NCBI GenBank assembly: GCA_963281255.1
Contig: OY725488.1
Coordinates: forward strand, 7,723,524-7,787,523
Source of the DNA: Aphrocallistes beatrix
Lineage: Eukaryota; Porifera; Hexactinellida; Sceptrulophora; Aphrocallistidae
Direction of reading: 5' to 3'
DNA length: 64,000 nt
Shown here: positions 1 through 10,661 of the stretch, in pieces
Numbering within the stretch: position 1 is the first letter of the stretch
How the letters are laid out: every line of letters begins with the position of its first letter
Program-made: the position numbers and the translations under genes
The notes under the pieces: model-generated
Databases searched by the model: none
The model's input: only the letters and a program-made list of their open reading frames with translations
Told to the model about the DNA's origin: nothing

Positions 1-1
1 C

Positions 2-3000
2 CTCAGGAAGCTGCCCTTCCTCGCTTACTCCTCACTCCTGAGTAGCGGACAGGGCGACCAGGTGTCTGTAGGAGCTTCTGAGTTCATACAAGCCCTAGAA
101 ATAAATGTACAGCAGCAAATGAAAGAGAAAGAAGAATTACAACTCAATTCTGGTAAGAGCGATCCTCTTTCCTCCATTACCTCCACCAGAGGTAAATACA
201 AAACTAACTATGAAACAACCTGATCACTCAAACTGAGTACCTAGCTCAATTATCTCACTCTCACTTGCATGTGGATATACTAATCTTAATTATTGGACAA
301 TTACGCAGTTGTATGTATAGAGTAAAGTTGATCTTGTTAAGCTCCGCTTGTTATATATATTCTTACTACACCTGTCTTATTTAAACTTTAAATAAGTTTT
401 AATCATGTCATTTAATCGAATCCCTTTCTTAATTTTCATGTTCAGATCAACTTCACTGATAGGTAGAGTACTCCCGTGTCTATTCTTATCGTTTGTAATC
501 GATGAACACTCGTAGCTTGAGGTCTGAGAACAAATCTACCCGGTATATGAGAGATGAAGTTCGCCGGATGAAGCATAATATTACACAAGTTAGAAAATGG
601 TGCGTTCATTATACTACGGTAGGTAGGATTTGCCCTCGAAATTGCTTGTTAATAGGCGAACTTGCTATAAGGGAACGGAATAACATTGTAGAGTATACTA
701 ACCTGAAAGTAACCTGCGAGTAGACGAATCTTATTAGAACATTTGTTATGCAAACCCACTGAATCGAATGAATGATTCTTGAAAAGTGATATTTATCATT
801 ATATTCAAACTTTAATTATTTATTTACTCAAATAGTGAAGTCCGAAATCTTCTGGTGTTAGATGCGTTGATATAACATTGATTACTTCTCAGATTTTCTT
901 ATTACAATTATAGCCTGGATAATGTCCTCACTTGAAGGAGGTACCTACACCCGAGTAGAAGATGTGGCGGTGGATTTAGCACCCCCACAGTTGGAATCAG
1001 TTGATGAGCTTATCAATACCAACGGTCCAGTCCCAGGAGAGGAAACCAATAGTTTCCCGCGCAAATACCCACTCCCCGAATACTCCCAGGAGCCCTCTAG
1101 GAAGACAATTGAGAGCGATTTTTTGGCTGCCATTCCGGAGTTTAACGGTCAATTTCCCTTTTCGCCTGAACGCAAACCGAACCAGTCTTGGCTTAAAGTA
1201 GCATTGCTACTCTTCATGACGATGGCGACTACTCTCAGTATGCTACCGATTGTTGGTCCTATAAGCATTTTCTATGTCTACTGCTGTCCACATTCGATGT
1301 TCAGATTTATGAAACTATTCGGTCATTACTGGTTGGCATGGTTCATATCAATGATTGAGAACTTGTTTAATTTCAAAATGGTCGTAACTGGGCATCAGGG
1401 ACGCTTCAAGCCGCGCTCTCTCATTATCATGAACCACCTGAGCCACTTCGACTGGCTCTGGTTCGTAGCCTACACGTTACGCGCAGGTAGAATCATCGAT
1501 TTGTCGGTAGTCCTAAAACAGGAGATAAAATTCGTACCGGTAATAGGATGGGCCGCACAAGTGATGGGATTTATTTTTCTCCGTCGTAACTGGTTGACCG
1601 ATCAAGAGTATATCCGTAAGTATATAACCATCTTTAACACCTATGATGACGATTTCTTCCTGCTAATCTTTCCAGAAGGAGCAGACTACAATCCTTTTCA
1701 TCTCAGAAAGAGTTTGCAGTTTGAAGTTAAAAATAACCACCCTCTGAAATATTACACTTTGCACCCTCGCATCAAGGGATTCCAGCTGCTCGCTCAGTTA
1801 ATGAAGAAACGGCGAATAGACGCCGTATACGACATCACAATGGCGTACACTCGGGATGTGGCTAAAACCGAGATTGATTTTTTCATGGGACACATACCGC
1901 AGGAAGTGCATTACCATGTGAGGCATTTCGGAGGGGAAGAGATCCCTGATGATGAAGTTGCGCTTGGTCTCTGGTGTGAAGAGCAATGGAATGTTAAAGA
2001 AACAAGACTCAGAGATCTGGTAAAGAACAAACGCTTCACTGAAGACCCCTCTGATCCCCACGAACAGCTCAACGGAGCCGTCCCCATCCGCAACAGGGCT
2101 CAGATTAACTCAGCATTTTGCGGAGGCATGACCTTCACTGCTACGTTGACTATACTCGGATTTATTTTGTTCTTTTATTGCGGCACGATCTGGCATTCGA
2201 TATTTTGGGTCGTGTTTTTTACATCTCTCAACTACCTCCCCACTAACGGCGTGGACGGCTACATACAGTGGTGCCACAAGAAATTAATAAAGAATTCCAA
2301 GTACAGATGAAGAGAGTATTAGTTTATATGAGCTAGACTTTTTCAAGTTAATAACAATATTATACTCAACAATGCTTATCTTACCTACACCATTTGTACG
2401 ACGGTGTGCTTTAGGAAATTAGAACTTGTTGCATATATATCTTAGCTCAATTGCAAGAACAACAAATTATTTTGAAGATTTATTTTGTTTATTTAGCTAT
2501 ACACGCATATTAAAAGGGTTTTCAAACAACTCAATACTTGTTAAATTTTATAATTAGAAAAATCAAATGTGAATAATATCACTAAGAACACTGGATAAAC
2601 TAACCAACCAGACTTTTGGATTAAAGAGATTTATCACTAGTTGAAAATCCTTAAGGATCTTTTTTTTCGGATTACTTCCCTCGTTCGGGGTGGAAATTTA
2701 TCTGCTAGATATAAACCCCCAACGTGTCAAATATAATTGTACTGGTTAGATTCAGAAATAATATCTAGAGTTTATATGAGTAGTTTTAATTACGTATTTA
2801 CACCTCTTAGCCGTGGACTCTCGTTAATCGCAGTAAGAAGTTTTAGATCCCGTAAACCGCAGGTTGGGAACCATTGTTCTAAATATTATTTCTTTCTTTG
2901 CGTCTAGGGAGAAGCAGTGGGTCATAGTATGTCCTGGAACCTCACTGAAGTTACACAAATGGGTGCCAGGTAGGTAAGTAGGAAATTTAATGTGCATCCT

Positions 3001-3684
3001 ATACGTAGGTGGATTTAAAGTTCTGGAATATGTTTAGCTGGGACATTATGACTGTTTTAATGGTATTATATGGTTAGTTAGAGATTCATACACAGTGGAA
3101 AAAAAGGGAATCGAGGTTAGTTACTTTTTAGTTTCTTTACAGTTGATGTTAATATGGAGATATTGATCAATCCTACCAGTGTATTAAAGTAATTCATTTT
3201 GGAATCATAAATGTTATTATGAAAATTTTCAATAGTTTTCTAAAAATTTTAAATATTCCATTAATTCCATGTAAATCCTGAAATCCTAAAATTCTCTGAG
3301 ATGCAAAATATAGTTTCATTCCTAATATACAGTAATGAGTTATTATAAATCATCATTAATAGACAGCAACACAGTGTCCTTGAATGCATTTATAGATATC
3401 GGCAGAACAGAATCAGGAATCAAAGATTTCTGCCAATGAACCTGAAGGTATTTTTGAAATATAGTGATAGGATGGTGATAGGACTTGTATTCTTGTACTA
3501 TCTTGAATGATATTTTGCAAGAATGAAGTAATTACTTTGAAAAATTAATATAATTTGTTTAGTTTATGACGCAGAATCCAGTACTCAACAGTTAGAAGAA
3601 ATGAGCGTGGAGCAAAAAGAGGACCCGATGAAGCTAAGTCCAGCTTCGGAAGTATTATCTGAGGATACGGCTTCCAACCAATAG
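2..3684 (+). CDS. 3' end of an unrecognised gene, three terminal exons
   Basis: Three exons join in phase: 2..152 (donor ggtaag at 153), 3406..3447 and 3564..3684, the last ending in TAG. All junctions are phase 1, and the reading stays open for 105 codons. The upstream part lies outside the window. The visible C-terminus begins LRKLPFLAYSSLLSS and becomes a hydrophilic, Glu/Gln/Ser-rich tail without a domain I recognise. The 42-nt middle exon is short but sits between a good acceptor (ggcag) and donor (ggtatt). The first intron is about 3.25 kb and contains a complete acyltransferase gene on the same strand. An alternative is that 2..152 ends in an unseen exon and the last two exons belong elsewhere. 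I see no family match and propose no function. Confidence 0.5.
922..2310 (+). CDS. LCLAT1: LCLAT1/AGPAT-type lysophospholipid acyltransferase, intronless
   Basis: A 462-residue PlsC-family acyltransferase, likely transferring fatty acyl groups to lysophospholipids (lysocardiolipin or lysophosphatidic/lysophosphatidylinositol species) at the ER or mitochondria-associated membrane. The catalytic NHX4D motif is NHLSHFD at residues 171-177, and the second conserved block is FPEG at 250-253. The stretch after it (TLHPRIKGF, DAVYDITMAY, LGLWCEEQW) follows the order typical of LCLAT1 rather than the AGPAT1/2 type. Hydrophobic segments lie around residues 90-120 and 130-150, with two near the C-terminus (about 395-440). 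The family is usually 370-415 residues; the extra length is a hydrophilic N-terminal extension of about 85 residues. The ATG at 922 is the first of the open frame; an acceptor-like ttctcag about 25 bp upstream may mark a 5' untranslated exon. The gene lies inside an intron of the surrounding gene. LCLAT1 versus a neighbouring AGPAT subclass is inferred from motif order. Confidence 0.85.
   Translation: MSSLEGGTYTRVEDVAVDLAPPQLESVDELINTNGPVPGEETNSFPRKYPLPEYSQEPSRKTIESDFLAAIPEFNGQFPFSPERKPNQSWLKVALLLFMTMATTLSMLPIVGPISIFYVYCCPHSMFRFMKLFGHYWLAWFISMIENLFNFKMVVTGHQGRFKPRSLIIMNHLSHFDWLWFVAYTLRAGRIIDLSVVLKQEIKFVPVIGWAAQVMGFIFLRRNWLTDQEYIRKYITIFNTYDDDFFLLIFPEGADYNPFHLRKSLQFEVKNNHPLKYYTLHPRIKGFQLLAQLMKKRRIDAVYDITMAYTRDVAKTEIDFFMGHIPQEVHYHVRHFGGEEIPDDEVALGLWCEEQWNVKETRLRDLVKNKRFTEDPSDPHEQLNGAVPIRNRAQINSAFCGGMTFTATLTILGFILFFYCGTIWHSIFWVVFFTSLNYLPTNGVDGYIQWCHKKLIKNSKYR
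2311..3405 (+). other. Intronic/intergenic, no gene seen
   Basis: AT-rich sequence after the acyltransferase and before the next exon of the enclosing gene. It holds one probable hAT-type element end (2805-2876). Nothing else is supported. Confidence 0.6.
2805..2876. mobile_element. Probable hAT-type element, one end only
   Basis: The end reads, inverted, CAATGGTTCCCAACCTGCGG followed by a segment like the gtccacgg repeat of hAT MITEs. No partner end was found, so this is a relic or a chance match. Confidence 0.3.
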
Positions 3685-3968
3685 ATAAGAGTAGTAGAGT
3701 ACTGTATTGACACTCTTAAAGATTTTGAATTAATAAATTTGAGTGTAATATGATTGAAATATACAATATTTCCATTTCCGTACTGGTGCAATTTCCCCAA
3801 TATGTTAAATCCATTCATGATTATTATACGTACTTACGAATACACAGCACTACTCTTAGAACGCGGGATCTTAAACATTGGTATGACCTGCAACAGTGCA
3901 AAATGTAATCACACCTGTTATAAATTTGAGATAGTAAAAAACTCCTTGTTGGACAAAAACCTGTTAAA

Positions 3969-4360
3969 TTATCCACCTAAACCCCCAAAGCCCCCAATGG
4001 GGGGGCTTTGGGTGCCAAAATTGTCACATGGAACAACAACTTGCAAATGGATCTCTTAAAATTTCCAACTCCCCAATCAGAATCAGAATTGAGATTCTCC
4101 GAGTTATGGCGTTTTAAAGTTAGAGGTCTCCCCAATTTTCGTGGTGTTTGAACTTTAAAACATCAGAATTCGGGGGGAAAAGGACCATTCTGCGTCGATT
4201 CACGTCAAGAAAATCAGTACAGCATTAAAACTCGCTGAGTTATGTTGCCGCAAAGGATTGGGGATTGGAAATTTTGCAAGAGTCATAGTTGTTGCCCAGT
4301 GACAATTTTGGCACTCCAAAGCTCCACTTGGGTCCTTTGGAGTTTTTAGGTGGAGAATAA
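3969..4360. mobile_element. Non-autonomous DNA element with ~75-bp inverted ends
   Basis: The two ends are imperfect inverted repeats over about 75 bp. The left begins TTATCCACCTAAACCCCC and the right, inverted, TTATTCTCCACCTAAAAAC. Both then carry GTGCCAAAATTGTCAC and CAACAAC at the same offset. The first third of each end also folds on itself (CAAAGCCCCC facing GGGGGGCTTTG). No transposase is present, and I found no convincing target duplication, so the superfamily is unassigned. Confidence 0.7.
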
Positions 4361-4378
4361 CTAAGTTTAATTTACTTA

Positions 4379-4390
4379 TTATCCACCTAA
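4379..4390 (+). repeat. Extra copy of the TTATCCACCTAA terminus
   Basis: Same 12 bases as the left end of the 3969-4360 element, in direct orientation, 19 bp beyond its right end. It may be the remnant of a second insertion. Confidence 0.4.
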
Positions 4391-4512
4391 GTTCCTAGCC
4401 AAAAACAAGACATTTTTTGAAATTTTCAAAATCGACCCATTTTACCGAATATTAACCTCAAATTACTTGTTTAATTGATTTCAAGAAGCATCCCTCAGCA
4501 ATTGTCCTTTAA

Positions 4513-4621
4513 TTAACCGTAGAATGCCCAGAGGGGACACAGTGTCCCCGATATCGCGGATGTCTCCCAGCCATTTTCTATGGCACCGAAGCCATATAAA
4601 TGCTGGGCATTCTACAGTTAA
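4513..4621. mobile_element. piggyBac-like MITE, 109 bp, TTAA-flanked
   Basis: The ends are TTAACCGTAGAATGCCCAG and, inverted, TTAACTGTAGAATGCCCAG (one mismatch in 19), each starting with TTAA. TTAA target duplication is the hallmark of piggyBac elements. Inside, next to the left end, is a second palindrome, GGGGACACAGTGTCCCC. There is no coding capacity. Confidence 0.75.
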
Positions 4622-4859
4622 GTCTAAGTCATAGTAATGCGCTCAAAATTTCTGGCGAAGAAGCGACAATGCTGTCAGTTACGAGACTAGAAGAGGGGGA
4701 GGTGACGTCATCCGTGGAATTGTACTTGTGACTAATGTGGAGTATCATTTGCACCCAATCTTTTTAAAACTACAAATCATACAAACTCATGCAAATTGTT
4801 ACGCAATATAGATATTACTGTGAGTATTCATATCTCCCATATCTTATCTCTTAGTTCTG

Positions 4860-6202
4860 ATGGCTACTTTACTTCAAAACATTGAACAACTCTTGTACAT
4901 ACGTTTAGAAGGAGGAAGGTATGCAGGGTATAAAACGGAGTTTATGCTTGAGAGGTTTGATAACGAAATGTGCTGCGTAATTTGTTTTGGTATTTCTCAA
5001 ATGCCGACAAAAATAACACCTTGTGGGCACACTGCGTGTAAGTCATGCCTGGATTCCACAGTGTCATCGGGCGTGCTGAAATGTCCTTCAGACGGCCGTG
5101 CGTTCACTGTACAGCAGATACAAGGCGATGCTAGCATGGCCAAACGAATCGGTGAAATAGAAGTGAACTGCCCCCTGCAGGAAATGGGCTGCTCTTGGTC
5201 TGGTAAACTTAAGCAATGCTACCTGCACCTCCAATCTTGTGAGGCTCGAGCTCCTAACCTTGCTGACTATGTCAAATGTCGGTACTGCAATGAAGATATG
5301 TTCATTGGAGCAGGGGAGACAGAACATAATAGAATATGTCCGGCCGTCATGATCACTTGTCCGAATAACTGCCAATTAGCTACTTTTCCGAGGTCGCATC
5401 TACCGACCCATCTCGAAGAATGTCCGAACTTGATTACCCCCTGTCCTCTGCAGACAATAGGGTGTGAATTCCGCTGTGCCCGAAATGCCCTACACTCACA
5501 TATGGTTAATGAGCTAGTCAGCCATATGGCGTTGTTAGTGGCCTCGGTTAAGCAGAAGAGAACAAATGAACTTGAAGTCTCTGATGTTAATTTCGGTTAT
5601 TTTAATGAAAGGATCACTCGACTCGAAGATACAGTTGCAACTAGGGATAACGAGATTGCTGTATTAAAAGCTCAATGCAAGGTTTTGTCAGATAAAATGA
5701 TTAGAGAAAATCATGGTACTGGAGTCGCTCAGATGAGCATCAACCATAGATCTATGCTGAGAGCTCCTGAATACACTTACAGTCCTTTCTTATGGATGGT
5801 GCATGAAGTCCAGAAAAATCGTGCTGACAGCTGTGAAGTTATTAGCCCCGGAGTGTACTCAGCCCCTGGAGGTTACTGCCTTCTGTTCAAGTTAATAGCC
5901 AATGGCCTGGGGATGGGACGAGATACGCACTTATCTCTTACAGTGCATCTTGGTAAAGGGAGTTTCGATTGTAACCTTGCATGGCCGGTCAAGTTTAAAA
6001 TATGCTTCACTACTCTGAATCAAGTTATTGACAAACATCATCTTCTTTCTGAAAAGATATTTACATTTAGTGAGTCTGTTGCACCACCAAATGCTATTTC
6101 ATCTGAGAGTCTCGTTATCCCTGATTTCCTGTTGTATAGACAGCTAAAACAAACTTCTAGTGATTTGCAGTACATTCAAGAAGACACAATTTCAATACGA
6201 AT
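4860..6202 (+). CDS. TRAF-like RING protein, 3' end in the gap
   Basis: At least 447 residues before the N run. A RING finger lies at residues 39-78 (C39, C42, C55, H57, C60, C63, C75, with D78 as last ligand). Cys/His TRAF-type zinc fingers follow at about 100-215, a short coiled coil at about 240-280 (ITRLEDTVATRDNEIAVLKA), and a C-terminal MATH/TRAF-C-like domain from about 300 that contains SPGVYSAPGGYCLLFKL. This is the architecture of TRAF adaptors, which act as E3 ubiquitin ligases downstream of TNF- or Toll-type receptors. The Asp in place of the last RING Cys is common in TRAFs. The frame is still open in the last strands of the MATH domain when the gap starts, so only a few residues are probably missing. 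It is intronless as far as visible. Vertebrate orthology cannot be assigned. Confidence 0.85.
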
Positions 6203-6402
6203 NNNNNNNNNNNNNNNNNNNNNNNNNNNNNNNNNNNNNNNNNNNNNNNNNNNNNNNNNNNNNNNNNNNNNNNNNNNNNNNNNNNNNNNNNNNNNNNNNN
6301 NNNNNNNNNNNNNNNNNNNNNNNNNNNNNNNNNNNNNNNNNNNNNNNNNNNNNNNNNNNNNNNNNNNNNNNNNNNNNNNNNNNNNNNNNNNNNNNNNNNN
6401 NN
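6203..6402. other. Assembly gap, 200 N
   Basis: Two hundred consecutive N, a round number, so the real size is probably unknown. It hides the TRAF stop codon and the start of the next gene. Confidence 0.98.
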
Positions 6403-6631
6403 AGTGAACGTATCTATGTTGCAATTGCACCCAGATATCAATATGCTCCACAAGGTAAGGAAACAGATCAATGCGAAAGACCCCCTAGAAGAATGCTTAC
6501 CAGGAGATCTTGTCGTGATAAGCAAGAAGAGGAGAGAGACATTCAGGCTATTGAAGATAGTGGAGAGGGCGCAGTCATATGTCCATCCAGATACCGGAGA
6601 GACGGTCTACCAAGATGTGTTTAAGGAATAG
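6403..6631 (+). CDS. MRPS17: Mitochondrial ribosomal protein bS17m, 3' part
   Basis: Open from the gap edge to TAG at 6629, 75 residues visible. The order LHPDINMLHK, AKDPLEECLPGDLVVI, FRLLKIVERAQSYV, DPDTG-like (HPDTGETVYQD) matches the second half of the S17 OB-fold, in which GDxVxI precedes a basic loop and a strand ending in a KV/KA motif. In bS17m the same region reads hDALqqCtvGDiVLL, close to what is seen here. It would be part of the small mitoribosomal subunit near 12S rRNA. The N-terminal half lies in the gap or is spliced from it. The frame I use differs from the TRAF frame, which supports two genes rather than one fusion. Confidence 0.7.
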
Positions 6632-7210
6632 CGAATATCACTTTGTGTTGTGTATTACAATTATACAATCCTATTCTATTTGAATTAGAATTTGCCCCTG
6701 TGTGATATGTTCAAGAAAATACTGAACTAGAATTCTAATTAGTCTACTAAAGGTCAATTTTCTTTCAAAAACAACTTCATGAAAACAACCTATACTTCCC
6801 GTAAAATCCACTGAAACGTAGTGATGTCATTTTACAAAATTATCTTTCTAAATGGTTAGGAGTTCAGCATGCACTGCTAAACTTACAGTTACACTACAGC
6901 TAGAACAGGAATAAGTGATGCGTGGCAGTGCCTCGCACAAGAGTTCAACATTTGATAAGTTACTCGCAAATTGGCCACTAAATGGATCACACTTCTGCTC
7001 GAATCGAGATATCCCAAGAGAATGTGCAAAGCTGTTATGAAAGCATACGTGATAGAACACCACCTTAGAAAATATAATAACTAAAATATTATTTTGTTGT
7101 TGTGTCAAACAAAAATCGACTAATTGACTTCTACTAGTTCATAAATAAATTGCTACCAACAATTGAATACTAAATAATAAAATCAAATTCTACTAACTTC
7201 TTTTTCACTA
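6632..7210. other. Intergenic, no feature seen
   Basis: AT-rich spacer between two genes whose 3' ends face each other. No repeat or RNA gene was recognised. Confidence 0.6.
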
Positions 7211-7669
7211 TTATGCTTCTCCTTCACAACTGAGAACAAGGATCTTGTATCCAGTGATCTGCGATGCGAGAGGTCTGACATACCTTCTGGGGATAGTAAG
7301 TTGCACTGGGTTTTCATTGAGATGTTTTGCAATATGTTTTTTCAAAGAAGAATTAAATTTGAACTTCTTATTACAGCCAGCATAGTCACACATGTATTTT
7401 GATATCTCATCGTGTGCCGTAGCAACGTGCACTTTCAAGTTACTTTTCCTACTGTACGCTTTGCCACAGCCATGATGAGTGCATGCGAATAACATCTGTG
7501 TTTCGTTGTGTAAAGGGAGATGTTGTTTTAGATTGGTTTTAGTTGAAAATTGTTTTCGACAATTCGTACAAATAATTTTAGTTGTATATTTCTTTGATGG
7601 TGATGTCTTTATTCTCGTCTCCTTGGTTGATTCTTTTCGAATCCTCTTTATCCCGGCACTCTTTGTCAT
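7211..7669 (-). CDS. Small C2H2 zinc-finger protein, three fingers
   Basis: 152 residues. A lysine-rich N-terminus is followed by three C2H2 fingers: ICTNCRKQF..HLPLH, FACTHHGCGKAY..HVATAH and YMCDYAGCNKKF..HIAKH. The last two have the C-x4-C spacing and GCxKxF/Y pattern seen in TFIIIA- and ZIC/GLI-like fingers, so nucleic-acid binding is likely. A tail of about 40 residues follows. I place the start at the ATG at 7669 (MTKSAGIK); the frame extends 10 codons further upstream but only from a TTG. Three fingers is few for TFIIIA (nine), so this is not a full TFIIIA unless exons are missing. No target can be named. Confidence 0.65.
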   Translation of the reverse strand: MTKSAGIKRIRKESTKETRIKTSPSKKYTTKIICTNCRKQFSTKTNLKQHLPLHNETQMLFACTHHGCGKAYSRKSNLKVHVATAHDEISKYMCDYAGCNKKFKFNSSLKKHIAKHLNENPVQLTIPRRYVRPLASQITGYKILVLSCEGEA

Positions 7670-10279
7670 TTTGTTTTTTATTAATAATAACCAATACAAT
7701 TAATATTAAATAGTTTTCAATAATAGTATAAAACAAAGCCAGTGAATATTCTCCAATAAATGTGGTTCAGTAGGAATACTCTATCTTAGAATCCCGTTCA
7801 ATTTCATTCAACCTTTTACGACCATAGCCATTTCTTGATCTAAACTTAATCAAAAAGTGGCAAAGAACACGCCAAGTTCAAATTGTGGTATCATATAAAT
7901 TTTTATTCTACAGACTCTACCAAATAAACTAACAAGGAAAACTTGAAAATTCTGTATAATTGGGCGGGATACCTTCCCAGTTTTAATTTGTATTCAAAGG
8001 CCAGGAAATTGCTTCATGTATTTAGGGATTAATGTGCTATTAATTAACGCTAGGATTCTATTCGCGATAATACGGGTTTTAATATAATATCCGAAATTTA
8101 TTATAGACAAAATTAATTATACGGCATCTCACCCATACCAAATCCAGTTCGTTTGATGTGGATTGGTTCTACGGAATTTGACTGGCAACGGACAGCTGTG
8201 CATTACATACCGCCTATTGCATCTAAATACTACATGAAACACAGTGCATGCCACTATGACTGCAAGTGGATCAGCAAATTCCAGCAGGTTCTTAAAAGTA
8301 CTTTACACGTTATTTAATCAAAAGAAATGCGTTTGTTTTACCTTAAATATATTATCAGGGATGTCTTCCAGGGGGAACGCAGGGGAACACTGTTCCCCCA
8401 ATAATGATTATTCGTCTTTCCCATGAATAGATAGTTTAATCATATTAATTTTCAAATTTTAAATTAGTTTTTTGCTAGATCTTAGCAAGAGTTGATTGAA
8501 TTAGAAATATGATCCAAGCTTTGCACCCAATTGTGAACCACTCATAGGAATAGTGTAATTACAGAAAAATGTGTACCGCTCCGATCTGGCTACTTTACGA
8601 CTCTACTTAAATTATAATTCATTGATGAATAATCAGTTTTTAATGGCCTTTACCGCGATCAGAAACTAACAATTAGGTAACAATTCCGCATTTAAACTCG
8701 GACTGTCTCATATTTATTTGACGATTCAATTTCATAGATTTATAAAATGGGTGCATTTCAGCAGTCGATTATACTTGTGTGTATAACTATGATTGCTCTT
8801 TTGTGCATAGACAATTAATATCTTACACTTTGTTCATCTATGAATTTAATTAGCAAATTCATTATCATACTACTTGTACTCTTATATTTAAGTGAAATCA
8901 TATGTTTTAAATCATAATTAAACTGATTTCTGCTGAACGATACGACCAGGATATTATCTTTCTGCCTACCTACATTTCATTCCTTTCTTGTGATAAGTAT
9001 CTTCTTTTATCATTTTCTAGTGTGGGTGTCATCATCACGTAAGCGAAAAAATGTGTATTCACTAATGAGCAGGACTAGATATCGACTATCAATACCATTT
9101 TCCTACTCTCAGACATGTTTTGAAATATCATCTTTTAACTGCACATTTCTCGTGCAGATGGTCCGATTTTGGCTCAATAACAACCCACAGGAATATTATT
9201 CAAACGCGCAATTATGCGATACTTGGGCTATATGTGAATGCAATATCTTGGATAATCAATACTTCACTTTAATCCTTCTCTATAGTTACCTCAGCATATA
9301 GACCATATGTCTACAAAGAACAAAAATGTGTTTGAAATTATATTCAAAGTCTCAGTTCGAATCGACTGTTTATTCATCTCAAGTCCATTCCATCTTTTGA
9401 CTCATTCTTCTCCTACCAGCTGCGCTACGTACATTCTTACGTATGTCCAAATTCATTTGAATTTGCGCAAAATTTTCCATATATGCAAATTGCATTGTCA
9501 AATCTGTGTGAGCTAGTCTTTAAATGATTATTTGCACATCTTTTGTTACAGCTTATGGTACAGTATATGTATAAAAGAATAATTACATATTTGGCTATGC
9601 AAAAAGAATACGTCCGACCAATTTACCACTGCCGGTTTCCAGTCAGTCCTAGGCTTTCTGCAAATTTAAATATTTTTACACTATATTTTCAACGTATTGA
9701 AGTGACAACAATTATAAATTTTGTATCATCGTATACACCAAGGAGACAAAAGATTTGAACGCTTCATTATTTCACATGCAAATTGTACTAAAATGGGTCT
9801 ATTCATGAAGAGGATTACTTCTAAACGGTATGGGATACAGCTAATCGTATGCCAGATTCGAATTAGTCACAATTGATTTTTTCTAATTAATCTTTCATTC
9901 CTAACTTTTGTAATTATCAATCAGTGTCACTTTATGCCACATACGCCCATTTTAACCACAATACATTATGGCAATGAATTATGGTGACTCAGGCTGATAA
10001 GATTATTCATTGAGTTGAGTAATTTATTAGATATGTTCAACTATGACTAATTCGAATGTGTAGATTTCGAATCTGGGATCAGACTTTTAGTATCTTTTGG
10101 AATTTAAACATATTGCCCTTCATGAAAAGATCCAATTTAGTACTATTTGTATGGGAAAGAATCAAGTATTCAAATACTTTTGTCCGGTTGGTGTATACGT
10201 ATATCGGGAGAAGAAACTGAGTATATATTTCTAGTATAAGAATCGTAAAATGGTAAAGTGCTTAAATGTCTACTCATAC

Positions 10280-10661
10280 CATAGGCGCCAAGTTTTGGAA
10301 AATAAAATGAAACCTGGGGGGGCAAGAGCGGGCGAAGCGAGCGACGGTAAGGGGAGGTCTGGGGGCTTGCCCCCCCGAAAGTTTTTTAAATCTTAGACAT
10401 TTAAATATCGATATACAGCTATTGTTGTTACTTAGGGAAAATAAAATCTCGGACTATAGTGGAATAAAAATGTCATTTGAGATATATATCTAGGTTCAAT
10501 TAACATAATTTTGGGGTTTAGTTGTAACCTATAAGTTTGCGTGAAGTCCTGCCATACCACAGCTTCCTCCACTGCTCCACTGCTCGGCACCACGGCCCCT
10601 CACAGGCTCCAAACCTGGGGGGGGGGGGCACCCCCCCCGGTACCTACACCCGGCGCCTATG
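10280..10661. mobile_element. Non-autonomous element with CATAGGCGCC ends
   Basis: CATAGGCGCC at the left faces GGCGCCTATG at the right, 382 bp apart. Just inside each end is an AAACCTGGGGGGG tract, and a GC-rich module (gcgggcgaagcgagcgacgg, then gggggcttgcccccccg) stands out against the AT-rich surroundings. There is no transposase, and no exact target duplication at the borders. Confidence 0.6.

Noticed and set aside
502..723. 73-codon open frame on the plus strand
   Set aside because: No motif, no splice partner in phase, lies in the intron before the acyltransferase.
2909..2972. Possible exon after tttgcgtctag with donor gtaggtaag
   Set aside because: It has good splice-like edges and a 21-codon open stretch, but phase does not fit the neighbouring exons (phase 1 entry meets a stop) and no domain is visible.
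3754..4059. 101-codon open frame
   Set aside because: Its 3' part runs through the left terminus of the 3969-4360 element, so the frame is incidental.
7670..7699. Upstream extension of the zinc-finger gene (YWLLLIKNK)
   Set aside because: It begins with TTG, not ATG; the first ATG is at 7669.
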